From positions 868,001-932,000 of the forward strand of contig CBDCCY010000001.1 in the NCBI GenBank assembly GCA_965215155.1: a stretch of DNA of 64,000 nt, written 5' to 3'. This stretch comes from JAGWAJ01 sp965215155 (GTDB taxonomy: Bacteria; Acidobacteriota; Vicinamibacteria; Vicinamibacterales; UBA8438). Position numbers and translations under genes: made by a program. Shown piece after piece: positions 25,750 to 34,079 of this stretch. Numbering within the stretch: position 1 is the stretch's first letter; each line of letters begins with the position of its first letter. The notes under the pieces are model-generated. The model had not been told where the DNA came from. It saw only the letters and a program-made list of their open reading frames with translations, and searched no databases.

Positions 25750-26892
25750 TCAGTGCGTCAGCAGCGACCCGCCCCGGTGCCGGATCAGGTGGTCGATGGT
25801 GCGCGAGTAGTAGCGCAGCACGGCGCGCTGGCGCACGCGGTAGCGGTCTCCCTCGACCACGATGATGCCGCGCGTCGCGAGCGGGCCGGTCGCGGCCTCG
25901 ACCGCGGCCCGGCCGGTCGTGACGTCGAGGTTGGCGCCCGAGGACCGCAGGATCTCGATCAGCTGGTCGATGCGGTCCTCGAGTTCCGGCCGCGTCACCG
26001 AGGGCCGGATCGCCGCCGCCACCAGGGCGGTCGGCACCACCTTGTAGAGCCGTCCGATCGCCTCGCGGACGCGCCTGGTCAGCCGCACCATGTCGCGCCG
26101 CGCGGTCGGGTCGAAGTCGCCGGCCTCGATGGGACGGCCGAAGCTGACGAAACAGCGCGACTGGTAGCCGACGGCGTAGCGCACCATCTCGGCGAGCTCC
26201 CGGCCGAACGGGCGCTGGCCGCGCTTCACGCGCTGCCGGGCGAGGATGAAGTCCTCCAGCACGAGGTCGTAGGCGATCGCCGTCGGCACGATGACGAGGT
26301 CGCTGCGCCGGGACTGCAGGGCGGCGTGCAGCAGCCCCGTCTTGAAGGGCTTGATCTCGCCGCTGTAGGTGCGTCCGCCCTCCGGATACAGGAACAGGTC
26401 GTGGCGCTGCAGCAGCTCCGCCACGTAGGCCTTGAGGGTGACCAGGTAGGCGGGGTCCTTCGTGTCGCGGCGGATCGGGATCGCGCCGGTGACGTACTTG
26501 TGGATCAGGCCGAGGGCGCCTCCGAACAGGTTGATCCCGGCCGCGATCACCGGCGGCCGGATGTCGTTGTCGTCGAGCACGATCGGCTCGATCACGTAGT
26601 CGAGGTGGCTCTTGTGGTTCGACGCGTAGATGACGCGGCCGGTGCGCGCGGCCGCGGCGACGTGACGGACGCTCTCGGTGATGCGCTCGATCTTGCGGAG
26701 GATCGGATAGACGGGGTGCTGCAGGGCCCGGTACATCCGGTACCGCTGCGTCGTGCGGAGCTCCTCCAGGTAGCCCGCGATGGCGGCCTGGGCCTCGTCG
26801 GGCGACTGTCCGCCGTTGCCCTGCAGGTAACGGACGACCTCGTCGCGAGACAGAACGGCCTGCGTAATGTCGTCCTGCTCCACGACTTGCAC
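25750..26892 (-). CDS. Glycerol-3-phosphate/1-acylglycerol-3-phosphate acyltransferase (PlsB-like)
   Basis: 380 residues. The acyltransferase block I is YASNHKSHLDYVIEP (HxxxxD), with IPIRRD for block II, FLYPEGGRTYSGEIKPFKTG for block III and VIVPTAIAYD for block IV. The long C-terminal region (LPRP-type insertions, winged-helix-like end) resembles PlsB rather than PlsC. It acylates glycerol phosphate backbones in phospholipid synthesis. The GTG start overlaps the upstream stop by one base (TAGTG), so the two genes are translationally coupled; proline dehydrogenase follows 13 bases later. Confidence 0.82.
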   Translation of the reverse strand: MQVVEQDDITQAVLSRDEVVRYLQGNGGQSPDEAQAAIAGYLEELRTTQRYRMYRALQHPVYPILRKIERITESVRHVAAAARTGRVIYASNHKSHLDYVIEPIVLDDNDIRPPVIAAGINLFGGALGLIHKYVTGAIPIRRDTKDPAYLVTLKAYVAELLQRHDLFLYPEGGRTYSGEIKPFKTGLLHAALQSRRSDLVIVPTAIAYDLVLEDFILARQRVKRGQRPFGRELAEMVRYAVGYQSRCFVSFGRPIEAGDFDPTARRDMVRLTRRVREAIGRLYKVVPTALVAAAIRPSVTRPELEDRIDQLIEILRSSGANLDVTTGRAAVEAATGPLATRGIIVVEGDRYRVRQRAVLRYYSRTIDHLIRHRGGSLLTH

Positions 26893-28142
26893 TATAACAC
26901 CTGCCGAGGCGCGGCGAGTACGGCGGGCCGCGCCAGCCGGATGGTCAGCGTCGACCCGTAGGGCAGGGTCGCCGGCTCGCCCTCGCTCGCCAGGGCCGCG
27001 ACCGCACCGGTCCCGGCGCCCGCCGCGCCGCCGATGGCGGCTCCGCGCCGCCCGCCGAAGATGGCGCCGAGGATGGCGCCGCCGATGGCGGCGCTCCCGA
27101 TGCGGGCGGCGTTCTCGGTGCCTCCCGAACCCGCCTCGCGGTAGACCGTCTCGGTGACCAGCGGGACCTCGACGCCGTCGTCGAGCACCACGGTGTGGAA
27201 CCGGACCCCGAGGCGCGCCCTGCCCTTGACGCGGCCCGCCCGCTCGACCAGCGTGACCGAGCCGCGGACCACCGTGCCGGCAGGAATGGCCACCTCGCCG
27301 CCGGCGAGGACGTCGCGCGTGACGCGGGCGTCGACCTCGTCCTCGACCTCGGCCGTCTGCGTCGTCACGAAGCTGTCCACCTGCAGTCCGATGACCGAGT
27401 CGGCCTCGAGGACGAGCTCCCACGCGGCCGGGGCCGCCGGTTCGCTGCCGCCCGGACGGCCCGGGTTCGCGGCACGCGTCGCGTCCGCGGGGGACGCGCC
27501 GTCCGCACGCCACGTCGTGTCGCCCGGCCGTGTGACGTCCCCCCGCCACGTCGAGTCCTCCGGCCGCGTCGTGTCCTCCGGCCGCGTCGTGCCCTCCGGC
27601 CGCGCATCCGTCGCGACGCGCTCCCAGCCGGGAACGCGAGGCAGCGTCGTCCCGCTCGTGCGCCGGGGCGACGGCGGCGGGGCGGCGGCCGCGGGCGGAG
27701 CGCTCTGGGCGGGAGCCTGCGCGGCTTCCGCCGGCTCGCGGCCCGGGGCACGGCCGGGTTCCGCGTCTCGCGTGGGGGCGAGCGGGCGATCCGTCGCGTC
27801 CGTGCGCGCCCGCGCTGCCCGCGGGGCGGCCGGCGCGGGCCGGGCGGCGCGGGCGGCCGGCGCGGGCGGGTTGGAGCGGGCCGCCGTCGCGCGATCCGCC
27901 GCCGTTCGCTCGGCCGGGGTGCGCACCTCCACGATCTGCTCGGTCGCCTCGACCACCGCCGGCGATCCGGCCGGCGTGCCCGGCGCCGGCCCGCCGGCGG
28001 CGTCCCACGGCTCGACCTCCCCCACGGTGACCGCGGCCACCGCCGGCACCTGGTTCTGCCGAACGGCCAGGTAGGACCCGACGCCGACCGCCGCCAGGGC
28101 CGCGGCGAGCACGACCGCGAAGAGAGCGGGCCTCATGACCAT
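26892..28142 (-). CDS. Exported or anchored low-complexity protein with glycine zipper
   Basis: 416 residues. An N-terminal transmembrane anchor (PALFAVVLAAALAAVGVGSY) is followed by about 200 residues of Ala/Pro/Arg low complexity, including a repeated TTRPED/TRPGDTTW unit. From about residue 265 there is an ordered part (ITGTVVRGSVTLVE-like, RARLGVRFHTVVLDDGVEVP) and a glycine zipper (GSAAIGGAILGAIFGGRRGA, AAIGGAAGAGTGAV). No named function. The ATG with GAGAGG upstream is preferred. It is coupled to the acyltransferase gene, hinting at an envelope role. Confidence 0.7.
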   Translation of the reverse strand: MVMRPALFAVVLAAALAAVGVGSYLAVRQNQVPAVAAVTVGEVEPWDAAGGPAPGTPAGSPAVVEATEQIVEVRTPAERTAADRATAARSNPPAPAARAARPAPAAPRAARARTDATDRPLAPTRDAEPGRAPGREPAEAAQAPAQSAPPAAAAPPPSPRRTSGTTLPRVPGWERVATDARPEGTTRPEDTTRPEDSTWRGDVTRPGDTTWRADGASPADATRAANPGRPGGSEPAAPAAWELVLEADSVIGLQVDSFVTTQTAEVEDEVDARVTRDVLAGGEVAIPAGTVVRGSVTLVERAGRVKGRARLGVRFHTVVLDDGVEVPLVTETVYREAGSGGTENAARIGSAAIGGAILGAIFGGRRGAAIGGAAGAGTGAVAALASEGEPATLPYGSTLTIRLARPAVLAAPRQVL

Positions 28143-28393
28143 CGGAGCACCTCTCAGCCTGTGGACGATGCGGAGCAAGAGCCTTGCCGCCCCCGCACAC
28201 CAGGACGTATCGGGAATTATCCCGTGAATCGTACGGGTTTCAAAGGCAATCCGCGGCCCGGGGTGTCGCGCGGACGGGACAGACCTGTCCCCCCCAGGGG
28301 ACGGGCAGGCTCGTGCACGCGGGGTTCGTGTACAATGACGCCGCCCAGCCGGTAGGGGGCCGGTTCGATGGGCGCGTCAGGAGAGAGCCCGAG

Positions 28394-29554
28394 GTGCGCC
28401 CGACCGTGCAGCCCCCTGCCCGCCTGCCGTCCGCCCTCGCCCCTCGCGTTCTCGCCGCCGGCGCGCTGCTCTTCGTGTTCCTCATCGGCGTCAACGGGCT
28501 GGGCGATGGGTTCCGGCTGCTCGGCCAGGACTTCATCGAGAGCTTCTTCGCGGCCACTTCGAACCCGTTCATAGGCCTCATCGTCGGCCTGCTGGCCACG
28601 ACGGTGGTCCAGAGCTCGTCCGTCACCACGGCGATGGTCGTCGGCCTCGTGGCGGCGCCGGAGAACCCGCTCCCGCTCGCCAACGCGATCCCGATGATCA
28701 TGGGCGCCAACATCGGGACCACCGTCACCGCGACGATCGTCTCGCTGGCCCACGCGGGACGGAGCGACGAGTTCGAGCGGGCGTTTCCGATCGCCATCTG
28801 CCACGACCTCTTCAACTACCTGGCCGTGCTGATTCTGCTGCCGATCGAGATCCTGACCGGCTTCCTGGGGCGGACGGCGAGCTTCCTCGCCGGCGCGCTG
28901 GGTCAGGTGGGCGGCGTCGACTACGAGAGTCCGCTCAGCCGCGCCCTCGACGCCGGAATCGCCCCCGTCACGGCCGCCGCGGCGGCGGTCTTCCGCGCGG
29001 AGGGAGCGCAGGGCCTCTTCCTCGTCGTGGCGAGCGGCGCCTTCATCTTCTTCTCGCTCTTCCTCCTTGTCCGCGTGCTGCGCGCTGCCGTCCACTCGCG
29101 CGTCGAGGGGATGATCAACGACGTGCTCCGGGCAAGCGCCGTCTTCGCCATGCTGCTGGGCGTCGTCGTGACGGCCATGGTGCAGTCGAGCTCCATCACG
29201 ACGTCGCTGCTCGTGCCCCTGGGCGGGGCCGGGCTGCTGCGCCTCGAGCAGGCGTTCCCGGTGACCATCGGGGCCAACATCGGCACCACCGTCACCGCGC
29301 TCCTCGCCGCGCTGGCCGTCTCGGGGCCGAACGCGTCGGCCGGGTTGGAGATCGCGCTCGTGCACCTGCTGTTCAACGTGAGCGCGCTGTTGCTGATCTA
29401 CCCGCTCGAGCGGGTGCGGCGGGTGCCGCTGGGACTGGCGCGCGGCGTGACCGTCTACGCGCTCCGGTCGCGCAAGCTGACCGTGCTCGGCGTCGTCCTG
29501 GCGTTCTACGGCCTGCCCGCCCTCTGCATCCTGGTCGGCCGCCTGTTCTCCTAG
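28394..29554 (+). CDS. Na/Pi cotransporter family protein
   Basis: 386 residues. It has two inverted repeats, each with the family signature: VVQSSSVTTAMVVGLVA with MGANIGTTVTATIVSL, and MVQSSSITTSLLVPL with IGANIGTTVTALLAAL. These form the sodium and phosphate sites of NptA/SLC34 symporters. There is no PhoU domain at the C-terminus, unlike YjbB-type members. The GTG at 28394 is chosen because AGGAGAG lies 8 bases before it; the open frame extends upstream without conservation. A TGTACAAT promoter-like sequence lies about 60 bases upstream. Confidence 0.9.
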   Translation: MRPTVQPPARLPSALAPRVLAAGALLFVFLIGVNGLGDGFRLLGQDFIESFFAATSNPFIGLIVGLLATTVVQSSSVTTAMVVGLVAAPENPLPLANAIPMIMGANIGTTVTATIVSLAHAGRSDEFERAFPIAICHDLFNYLAVLILLPIEILTGFLGRTASFLAGALGQVGGVDYESPLSRALDAGIAPVTAAAAAVFRAEGAQGLFLVVASGAFIFFSLFLLVRVLRAAVHSRVEGMINDVLRASAVFAMLLGVVVTAMVQSSSITTSLLVPLGGAGLLRLEQAFPVTIGANIGTTVTALLAALAVSGPNASAGLEIALVHLLFNVSALLLIYPLERVRRVPLGLARGVTVYALRSRKLTVLGVVLAFYGLPALCILVGRLFS

Positions 29555-29566
29555 AACCGCCCTCGC

Positions 29567-29575
29567 TGCTACACT
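29567..29575 (+). promoter_or_regulatory. Putative extended -10 box of the thiO-like gene
   Basis: TGCTACACT lies 14 bases before the GTG at 29590, in the 35-base gap after the Na/Pi symporter gene. Confidence 0.4.
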
Positions 29576-29589
29576 CTCCGGTTGGGATT

Positions 29590-30822
29590 GTGTCCGTGGA
29601 CCGGAGACCGCACGTTGTCGTCGTCGGCGCCGGCATCGTCGGCTGCGCCATCGCCTACGAGCTGGCGCGTCGCGGCGCCCGGGTGCAGGTGGTCGACCGG
29701 CGCGACATCGGCGCCGGCGCCACCCAGGCCTCCGCCGGGGTGCTGGCGCCCTACATCGAGGCGCACGACGGTCAGGCTCTGCTCGAGCTCGCCGCCCGCA
29801 GCCTCGACCTGTACGACGAGTTCGTCTCGAGCGTGGTCGAGGACTCCGGGGCGACCGTGCAGTACGTCCGTTCCGGGACGCTCGAGGTGGCGCTCGACGA
29901 GGCGGGCCTCGGGCACCTCGCGGACGTGGAGCGGATGTGCGCCGGGCGCGGCGTGGAGGCGGAGCTGTTCGACGCCGCGGCCGTGCGCGAGGCGGAGCCG
30001 CATCTGACGGCGGACGTCCGCGGCGGGCTGCGGATCGGACCGCACGGCTTCGTCGGCGCCCGCGACCTGACCGGGGCCCTGCGGAGCGCCGCGATCGCGC
30101 ACGAGGCGTCGTTCCACACCGCCACCGCGGCAACGCGCGTGGCCGCCGACGGCGAGGGGGTGCGCGTCGAGACCGCGGGCGAGAGCTTCGTCTGCGACAC
30201 GGCCGTGCTCGCGGCCGGCAGTTGGTCCGGCCGCATCGAGGTCGACGGCGCCGAGCCCCTGCCCGTGCGGCCGGTCCGGGGCCAGTTGCTGCACCTCGGG
30301 TGGCCGGCCCCGGCCCTCGGCCGCGTGGTCTGGGCCCCGGGCTGCTACGTCGTGCCGTGGAGCGACGGCTCGGTCCTGGTCGGGGCGACGGTGGAGGAGG
30401 TCGGCTTCGACGAGCGGGCCACGGTGGCGGGGGTCCGGGCCCTCATCGACGCAACGGGCAGGGTGATGCCGGCCGTGAGCGAGGCGTCGTTCGTGTCGGC
30501 CCGCGTCGGGCTGCGTCCCGCGACGCCCGACCGGCTGCCGGTCATCGGGCGCTCGGCCGCGATCCCCGGCCTGGTCTACGCGTCGGGCCACTTCCGGTAC
30601 GGCGTGCTGCTGGCGCCGTTGACCGCGGCCCTGGTCGCCGACATCGTCGACGGCGGCAACGTGCCGGCCGCTGCCGGGCCGCCGGAGGCCGCCGGCTCGT
30701 CGCGGGCCGCCGGGCCGCCGGAGGCCGCCGACTCGCCGCGGGCCGCGGGCGCATCGGACGCCGCCGGCGCCCTGGGCGCCGCGCTCCGAGCGACGGCCCC
30801 GTCCCGCTTCGGCGCGTGCTAG
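29590..30822 (+). CDS. thiO: FAD-dependent glycine/D-amino acid oxidase (ThiO-like)
   Basis: 410 residues. The dinucleotide fold VVVVGAGIVGCAIAYELARR starts the protein. ATQASAGVLAPYIE, GPHGFVGARDLTGAL, VLAAGSWSG, PVRPVRGQLL, PATPDRLPVIG and LVYASGHFRYGVLLAPLTA follow, in the ThiO pattern. ThiO makes dehydroglycine for the thiazole of thiamine, but other small amino acids are possible substrates. No other thiamine gene is adjacent. The last 50 residues are an Ala-rich repeat tail (GPPEAAGSSRAAG and variants) not found in characterised members. The stop TAG belongs to a dispersed repeat. Confidence 0.85.
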   Translation: MSVDRRPHVVVVGAGIVGCAIAYELARRGARVQVVDRRDIGAGATQASAGVLAPYIEAHDGQALLELAARSLDLYDEFVSSVVEDSGATVQYVRSGTLEVALDEAGLGHLADVERMCAGRGVEAELFDAAAVREAEPHLTADVRGGLRIGPHGFVGARDLTGALRSAAIAHEASFHTATAATRVAADGEGVRVETAGESFVCDTAVLAAGSWSGRIEVDGAEPLPVRPVRGQLLHLGWPAPALGRVVWAPGCYVVPWSDGSVLVGATVEEVGFDERATVAGVRALIDATGRVMPAVSEASFVSARVGLRPATPDRLPVIGRSAAIPGLVYASGHFRYGVLLAPLTAALVADIVDGGNVPAAAGPPEAAGSSRAAGPPEAADSPRAAGASDAAGALGAALRATAPSRFGAC

Positions 30823-30898
30823 GAGTCTGCGCCCCAGAACCTGCGATGCTGGACATTGCGGCCGCGCAGACTCCCAACGCGCCCGTGAGGGCGCGCGA
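30820..30898 (-). repeat. Dispersed palindromic repeat / possible terminator after thiO
   Basis: GGAGTCTGCG (30822-30831) pairs with CGCAGACTCC (30865-30874), a 10-bp stem. It is followed by CAACGCGCCC and a second GC hairpin, a minus-oriented copy of the array at 32587. The thiO stop codon TAG is its first three bases (30820-30822). Confidence 0.65.
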
Positions 30899-30941
30899 GC
30901 GCGCCGCCCGGATACTCGGAGACAGAAGGAGCTGTGCCCAG

Positions 30942-32573
30942 ATGATCAACGCGCGCGTCGCCGTCCCCACGCCTGTCAACGAGCCGGTCCTGAGCTACGC
31001 GCCGGGCTCGCCCGAGCGGCAGGAGCTGAAGGCCAGGCTCGACGAGTTCGCCGGCCGGACCATCGAGATCCCGCTCGTCATCGGCGGCGAGGAGGTCACG
31101 ACGGGCAATCTCGGGCAATGCGTCCTGCCGCACGACCACCGCCACGTCGTGGCGACGTTCCACAAGGGGAACGCCGAGACGGTGAACCGCGCGATCGCCG
31201 CCGCCGCCGCCGCCCGCCCGGCCTGGGCGGCGATGCCCTGGGAGGCGCGCGCCGCCGTCTTCCTGCGCGCCGCCGACCTGCTGGCCGGGAAGTACCGGCA
31301 GGTGCTGAACGCGGCCACGATGCTGAACCAGGGCAAGACGTGCATGCAGGCGGAGATCGACGCCGCGTGCGAGCTCATCGACTTCCTGCGCTTCAACGTC
31401 GGCTACCTGCCGCAGATCTTCGGGCAGCAGCCGGAGAGCGGGCGGGGAACCTGGAACTACGTCGAGTACCGGCCGCTGGAGGGGTTCGTCTTCGCCGTGA
31501 CACCGTTCAATTTCACGGCGATCGCCGGCAACCTGCCGACCAGCCCCGCCATGCTGGGGAACACGGTCGTCTGGAAGCCGGCCTCGACCGCCGTCTTCTC
31601 CGCCCACTGGCTGATGCAGGTGCTCAAGGAGGCGGGGCTCCCGGACGGCGTCATCAACCTCGTACCGGGGAGCGGCGGCGAGATCGGCGAACCGGCGATG
31701 AGCCACCCCGAGCTCGGCGGGGTCCACTTCACCGGGAGCACGGAGGTCTTCCAGGGCATGTGGAGCACCGTCGGCGCCAACATCGCCCGCTACCGCAGCT
31801 ACCCGCGCATCGTCGGGGAGACCGGCGGCAAGGACTTCGTCTTCGCGCACGCCTCGGCCGACCCCGAGGCGCTCATGGCGGGGCTGATCCGCGGCGCCTA
31901 CGAGTACCAGGGGCAGAAGTGCAGCGCGGCGAGCCGCGCCTACCTGCCCCGGAGCTTCTGGGACGCCCACGGGCAGGAGCTGGTCGACCGGGTGGCGGCG
32001 ATCCGCTACGGCGACGTGGCCGACTTCTCGAACTTCATGGGCGCGGTCATCGATGCGGCGTCCTACGCCACCAACAAGGCGGCCATCGACGCGGCGCGCG
32101 CCGATGCCGACGCCGAGATCGTCGCCGGCGGCGCCTGCGACGACAGCCACGGCTACTTCATCGCGCCGACGCTCATCCGGGCGCACGACCCGCGCTACAC
32201 GACCATGGCGGTCGAGCTGTTCGGCCCCGTGCTGACGTTCTACGTGTACGACGACGCGGAGTACGAGCGGACGCTGGAGCTGTGCGACACGACGTCGCCC
32301 TACGGGCTCACGGGCGGCATCTTCGCCACGGATCGGCGCGCCATCAACCTGGCGCACGAGCGGCTGCGGAACGCGGCCGGCAACTTCTACATCAACGACA
32401 AGCCGACGGGGGCGGTGGTGGGCCAGCAGCCGTTCGGGGGCTCGCGGGCGTCGGGGACGAACGACAAGGCGGGCAGCTCGCTCAATCTCCTCCGCTGGGT
32501 GAGCACCCGGACCACGAAGGAGAACTTCACGCCGCCGCGCGACTACCGCTATCCGCACATGGACGCGCAGTAG
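30942..32573 (+). CDS. pruA: L-glutamate gamma-semialdehyde (P5C) dehydrogenase
   Basis: 543 residues. It is closer in layout to mitochondrial ALDH4A1 than to PutA-linked enzymes (RPLEGFVFAVTPFNFTAIAG, GNTVVWKPASTA). The active-site Cys is in YEYQGQKCSAASRAY and the general-base Glu in RIVGETGGKDF. C-terminal NFYINDKPTGAVVGQQPFGG is typical. It oxidises the semialdehyde from proline breakdown to glutamate with NAD+. With the PRODH at 24792-25736 it completes proline catabolism. The ATG follows AGAAGGAGC. Confidence 0.94.
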   Translation: MINARVAVPTPVNEPVLSYAPGSPERQELKARLDEFAGRTIEIPLVIGGEEVTTGNLGQCVLPHDHRHVVATFHKGNAETVNRAIAAAAAARPAWAAMPWEARAAVFLRAADLLAGKYRQVLNAATMLNQGKTCMQAEIDAACELIDFLRFNVGYLPQIFGQQPESGRGTWNYVEYRPLEGFVFAVTPFNFTAIAGNLPTSPAMLGNTVVWKPASTAVFSAHWLMQVLKEAGLPDGVINLVPGSGGEIGEPAMSHPELGGVHFTGSTEVFQGMWSTVGANIARYRSYPRIVGETGGKDFVFAHASADPEALMAGLIRGAYEYQGQKCSAASRAYLPRSFWDAHGQELVDRVAAIRYGDVADFSNFMGAVIDAASYATNKAAIDAARADADAEIVAGGACDDSHGYFIAPTLIRAHDPRYTTMAVELFGPVLTFYVYDDAEYERTLELCDTTSPYGLTGGIFATDRRAINLAHERLRNAAGNFYINDKPTGAVVGQQPFGGSRASGTNDKAGSSLNLLRWVSTRTTKENFTPPRDYRYPHMDAQ

Positions 32574-32586
32574 CTGCGCGCCCTTC

Positions 32587-32808
32587 GGGCGCGTTGGGAG
32601 TCTGCGCGGGTGCGACTCTTCGAAGTCCTTTCGCGGTGCGGCGCAGACTCCTGGCGCTGCGGGCGCGTTGGGAGTCTGCGCGGGTGCGACTCTTCGAAGT
32701 CCTTTCGCGGTGCGGCGCAGACTCCTGGCGCTGCGGGCGCGTTGGGAGTCTGCGCGGGTGCGGCTCTCCGAGGTCCTTTCGCGGTGCGGCGCAGACTCCT
32801 GGCGCTGC
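32587..32808 (+). repeat. Three tandem 74-bp palindromic repeats
   Basis: Units begin at 32587, 32661 and 32735 with GGGCGCGTTGGGAGTCTGCG. In each, GGAGTCTGCGC pairs with GCGCAGACTCC about 35 bases on, around an inner GACT-TCGAAGTC hairpin. Units 1 and 2 are identical; unit 3 has a few changes (GGCTCTCCGAGGTCC). They fill the 294-base gap between the converging pruA and peroxiredoxin genes. Single copies of parts of the unit are scattered elsewhere in the window. Confidence 0.9.
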
Positions 32809-32867
32809 GGGCGCGCGCCTACGGGCGCGGGCATTGGGAAGGGGGCGGCGGGCCCCCTCCTCCGGGT

Positions 32868-33527
32868 CTACTTCGGCTGCGGGACGATGCGCATGTAGGG
32901 CAGGGGCGCCTGCCAGCCGTCGGGGTACTTCGCGCGGGCCTCGTCGTCGGATACCGCGGGCAGGATGATGACCTCCTCGCCCTGGCTCCAGTTGGCGGGC
33001 GTCGCCACCTTCTTCGTCGCCGTGAGCTGGCACGAGTCGAGCAGCCGCAGGATCTCGTCGAAGTTGCGCCCCGTGCTCATCGGGTAGGTCAGGGTCGCCT
33101 TGATGCGCTTGTCGGGGCCGATGACGAACACCGAGCGCGCCGTCGCGTTGTCGGCCGGCGTGCGCCCCACCGACGTGTCGCCGGCGTCGGCCGGCAGCAT
33201 GTCGTAGGCCTTCACGACCTTCAGCTCCGGGTCGCCCACGAGCGGGTAGTTCAACGCGTGGCCCTGCGACGCCTCGATGTCCCGCGACCACCGCTCGTGG
33301 TCGCTGACGCCGTCGACGCTGATCCCGAGCACCTTGCAGTTCCGCCGCTCGAACTCCGCCTTGAGCCCGGCCACCGTGCCGAGCTCGGTCGTGCAGACCG
33401 GCGTGAAGTCCTTGGGGTGCGAGAAGAGGATCGCCCACCCGTCGCCGATCCACTGGTGGAAGCTGATCGTCCCCTCGGTCGTGTCGGCCGTGAAGTCCGG
33501 CGCGACGTCGTTGATTCTGAGTGACAT
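32868..33527 (-). CDS. 1-Cys peroxiredoxin (Prx6 type)
   Basis: 219 residues. The peroxidatic Cys is in SHPKDFTPVCTTELGTVAGL (about 47), with the conserved Thr two residues before and the Arg in RSVFVIGPDKRIK. The long C-terminal domain (PANWSQGEEVIILPAVSDDE, LPYMRIVPQPK) marks Prx6/AhpC-TSA 1-Cys proteins. It reduces hydroperoxides in the cytoplasm. GAGGGAGAAC lies before the ATG, and TATACT about 65 bases upstream may be its -10 box. Confidence 0.93.
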   Translation of the reverse strand: MSLRINDVAPDFTADTTEGTISFHQWIGDGWAILFSHPKDFTPVCTTELGTVAGLKAEFERRNCKVLGISVDGVSDHERWSRDIEASQGHALNYPLVGDPELKVVKAYDMLPADAGDTSVGRTPADNATARSVFVIGPDKRIKATLTYPMSTGRNFDEILRLLDSCQLTATKKVATPANWSQGEEVIILPAVSDDEARAKYPDGWQAPLPYMRIVPQPK

Positions 33528-33646
33528 GGTCGTTCTCCCTCGCGGGCGGCGCCGCCTCCCCGCGTGTCCTTCGCAGGTCGTGGGGACCGTGCTGGCGAAT
33601 AGTATAGGGCGCGCCGGCGGCCGCGCGTGCGCCGTCGGCGCGCGCC

Positions 33647-33946
33647 TCAGTCGAGGGGTGGCGCCGGCGGCAGGAGAGTGCGTTCGAGCGTCTCGAGGCG
33701 CTGATCGACCTTGGCGAAGCCGATCTCGACCGCGCGCAGGCGCTCATCGAATCGGTCCAGTCGCACCTCGATGCGGTCGACGCGGGCGCTCAGGTCGTCG
33801 ATGCGGCCGTTCAGGTCCTCGCTCAGGTCGTCGATGCGCGTGCTCAGGCTCGCGAGGCCGCTCGAGATCTGCGCCGACAGCAGGCCGGCCACCAGCAGGC
33901 CGGTCCCGACGATCGTGCCGATGATCGCCTTCGTGTCGCCGCTCAC
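33647..33946 (-). CDS. Small membrane-anchored coiled-coil protein C
   Basis: 99 residues. One transmembrane segment (AIIGTIVGTGLLVAGLLSAQ) is followed by a long coiled coil (STRIDDLSEDLNGRIDDLSA, RVDRIEVRLDRFDERLRAVE) and IGFAKVDQRLETLER, closely matching protein B at 21231-21464 including the first residues (S.DTK.IIGT). An 11-residue IDDLS repeat lengthens the coil. The GTG start has an extended -10 box 7 bases before it. The function is unknown; it resembles anchors or partners of larger membrane complexes only in general form. Confidence 0.7.
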   Translation of the reverse strand: MSGDTKAIIGTIVGTGLLVAGLLSAQISSGLASLSTRIDDLSEDLNGRIDDLSARVDRIEVRLDRFDERLRAVEIGFAKVDQRLETLERTLLPPAPPLD

Positions 33947-33953
33947 ACTTGGC

Positions 33954-33962
33954 AGTGTACCA
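33954..33962 (-). promoter_or_regulatory. Extended -10 box of small coiled-coil gene C
   Basis: Minus-strand TGGTACACT ends 7 bases before the GTG at 33946. It aligns with TGGTAGACT upstream of the intron-split gene B. Confidence 0.55.
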
Positions 33963-34003
33963 CTGCCGGCCCTCCCCGGGTCCGCCTCCCGCACGGCCGC
34001 GGG

Positions 34004-34012
34004 TGGTATTCT
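34004..34012 (+). promoter_or_regulatory. Putative extended -10 box of the sdh operon
   Basis: TGGTATTCT lies 67 bases before the ATG of the first sdh gene. It would give a leader of about 60 bases carrying GGAGCAGCGAG as ribosome-binding sequence. Confidence 0.4.
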
Positions 34013-34079
34013 ATGGGCGGATTCGGCGGTCGTGGGCCGCGTTCGGGCCCGTTTTCCCGTCGTGCAACGGAGCAGCGAG

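Noticed and set aside
26892..28142. VirB10/TrbI-like secretion protein
   Set aside because: A single anchor plus Pro-rich stretch looks similar, but no other secretion gene is near and the C-terminus is a glycine zipper.
32587..32898. Small plus-strand protein with repeats in the pruA-peroxiredoxin gap
   Set aside because: The frame is only the translation of the 74-bp palindromic array; no start signal and no conservation.
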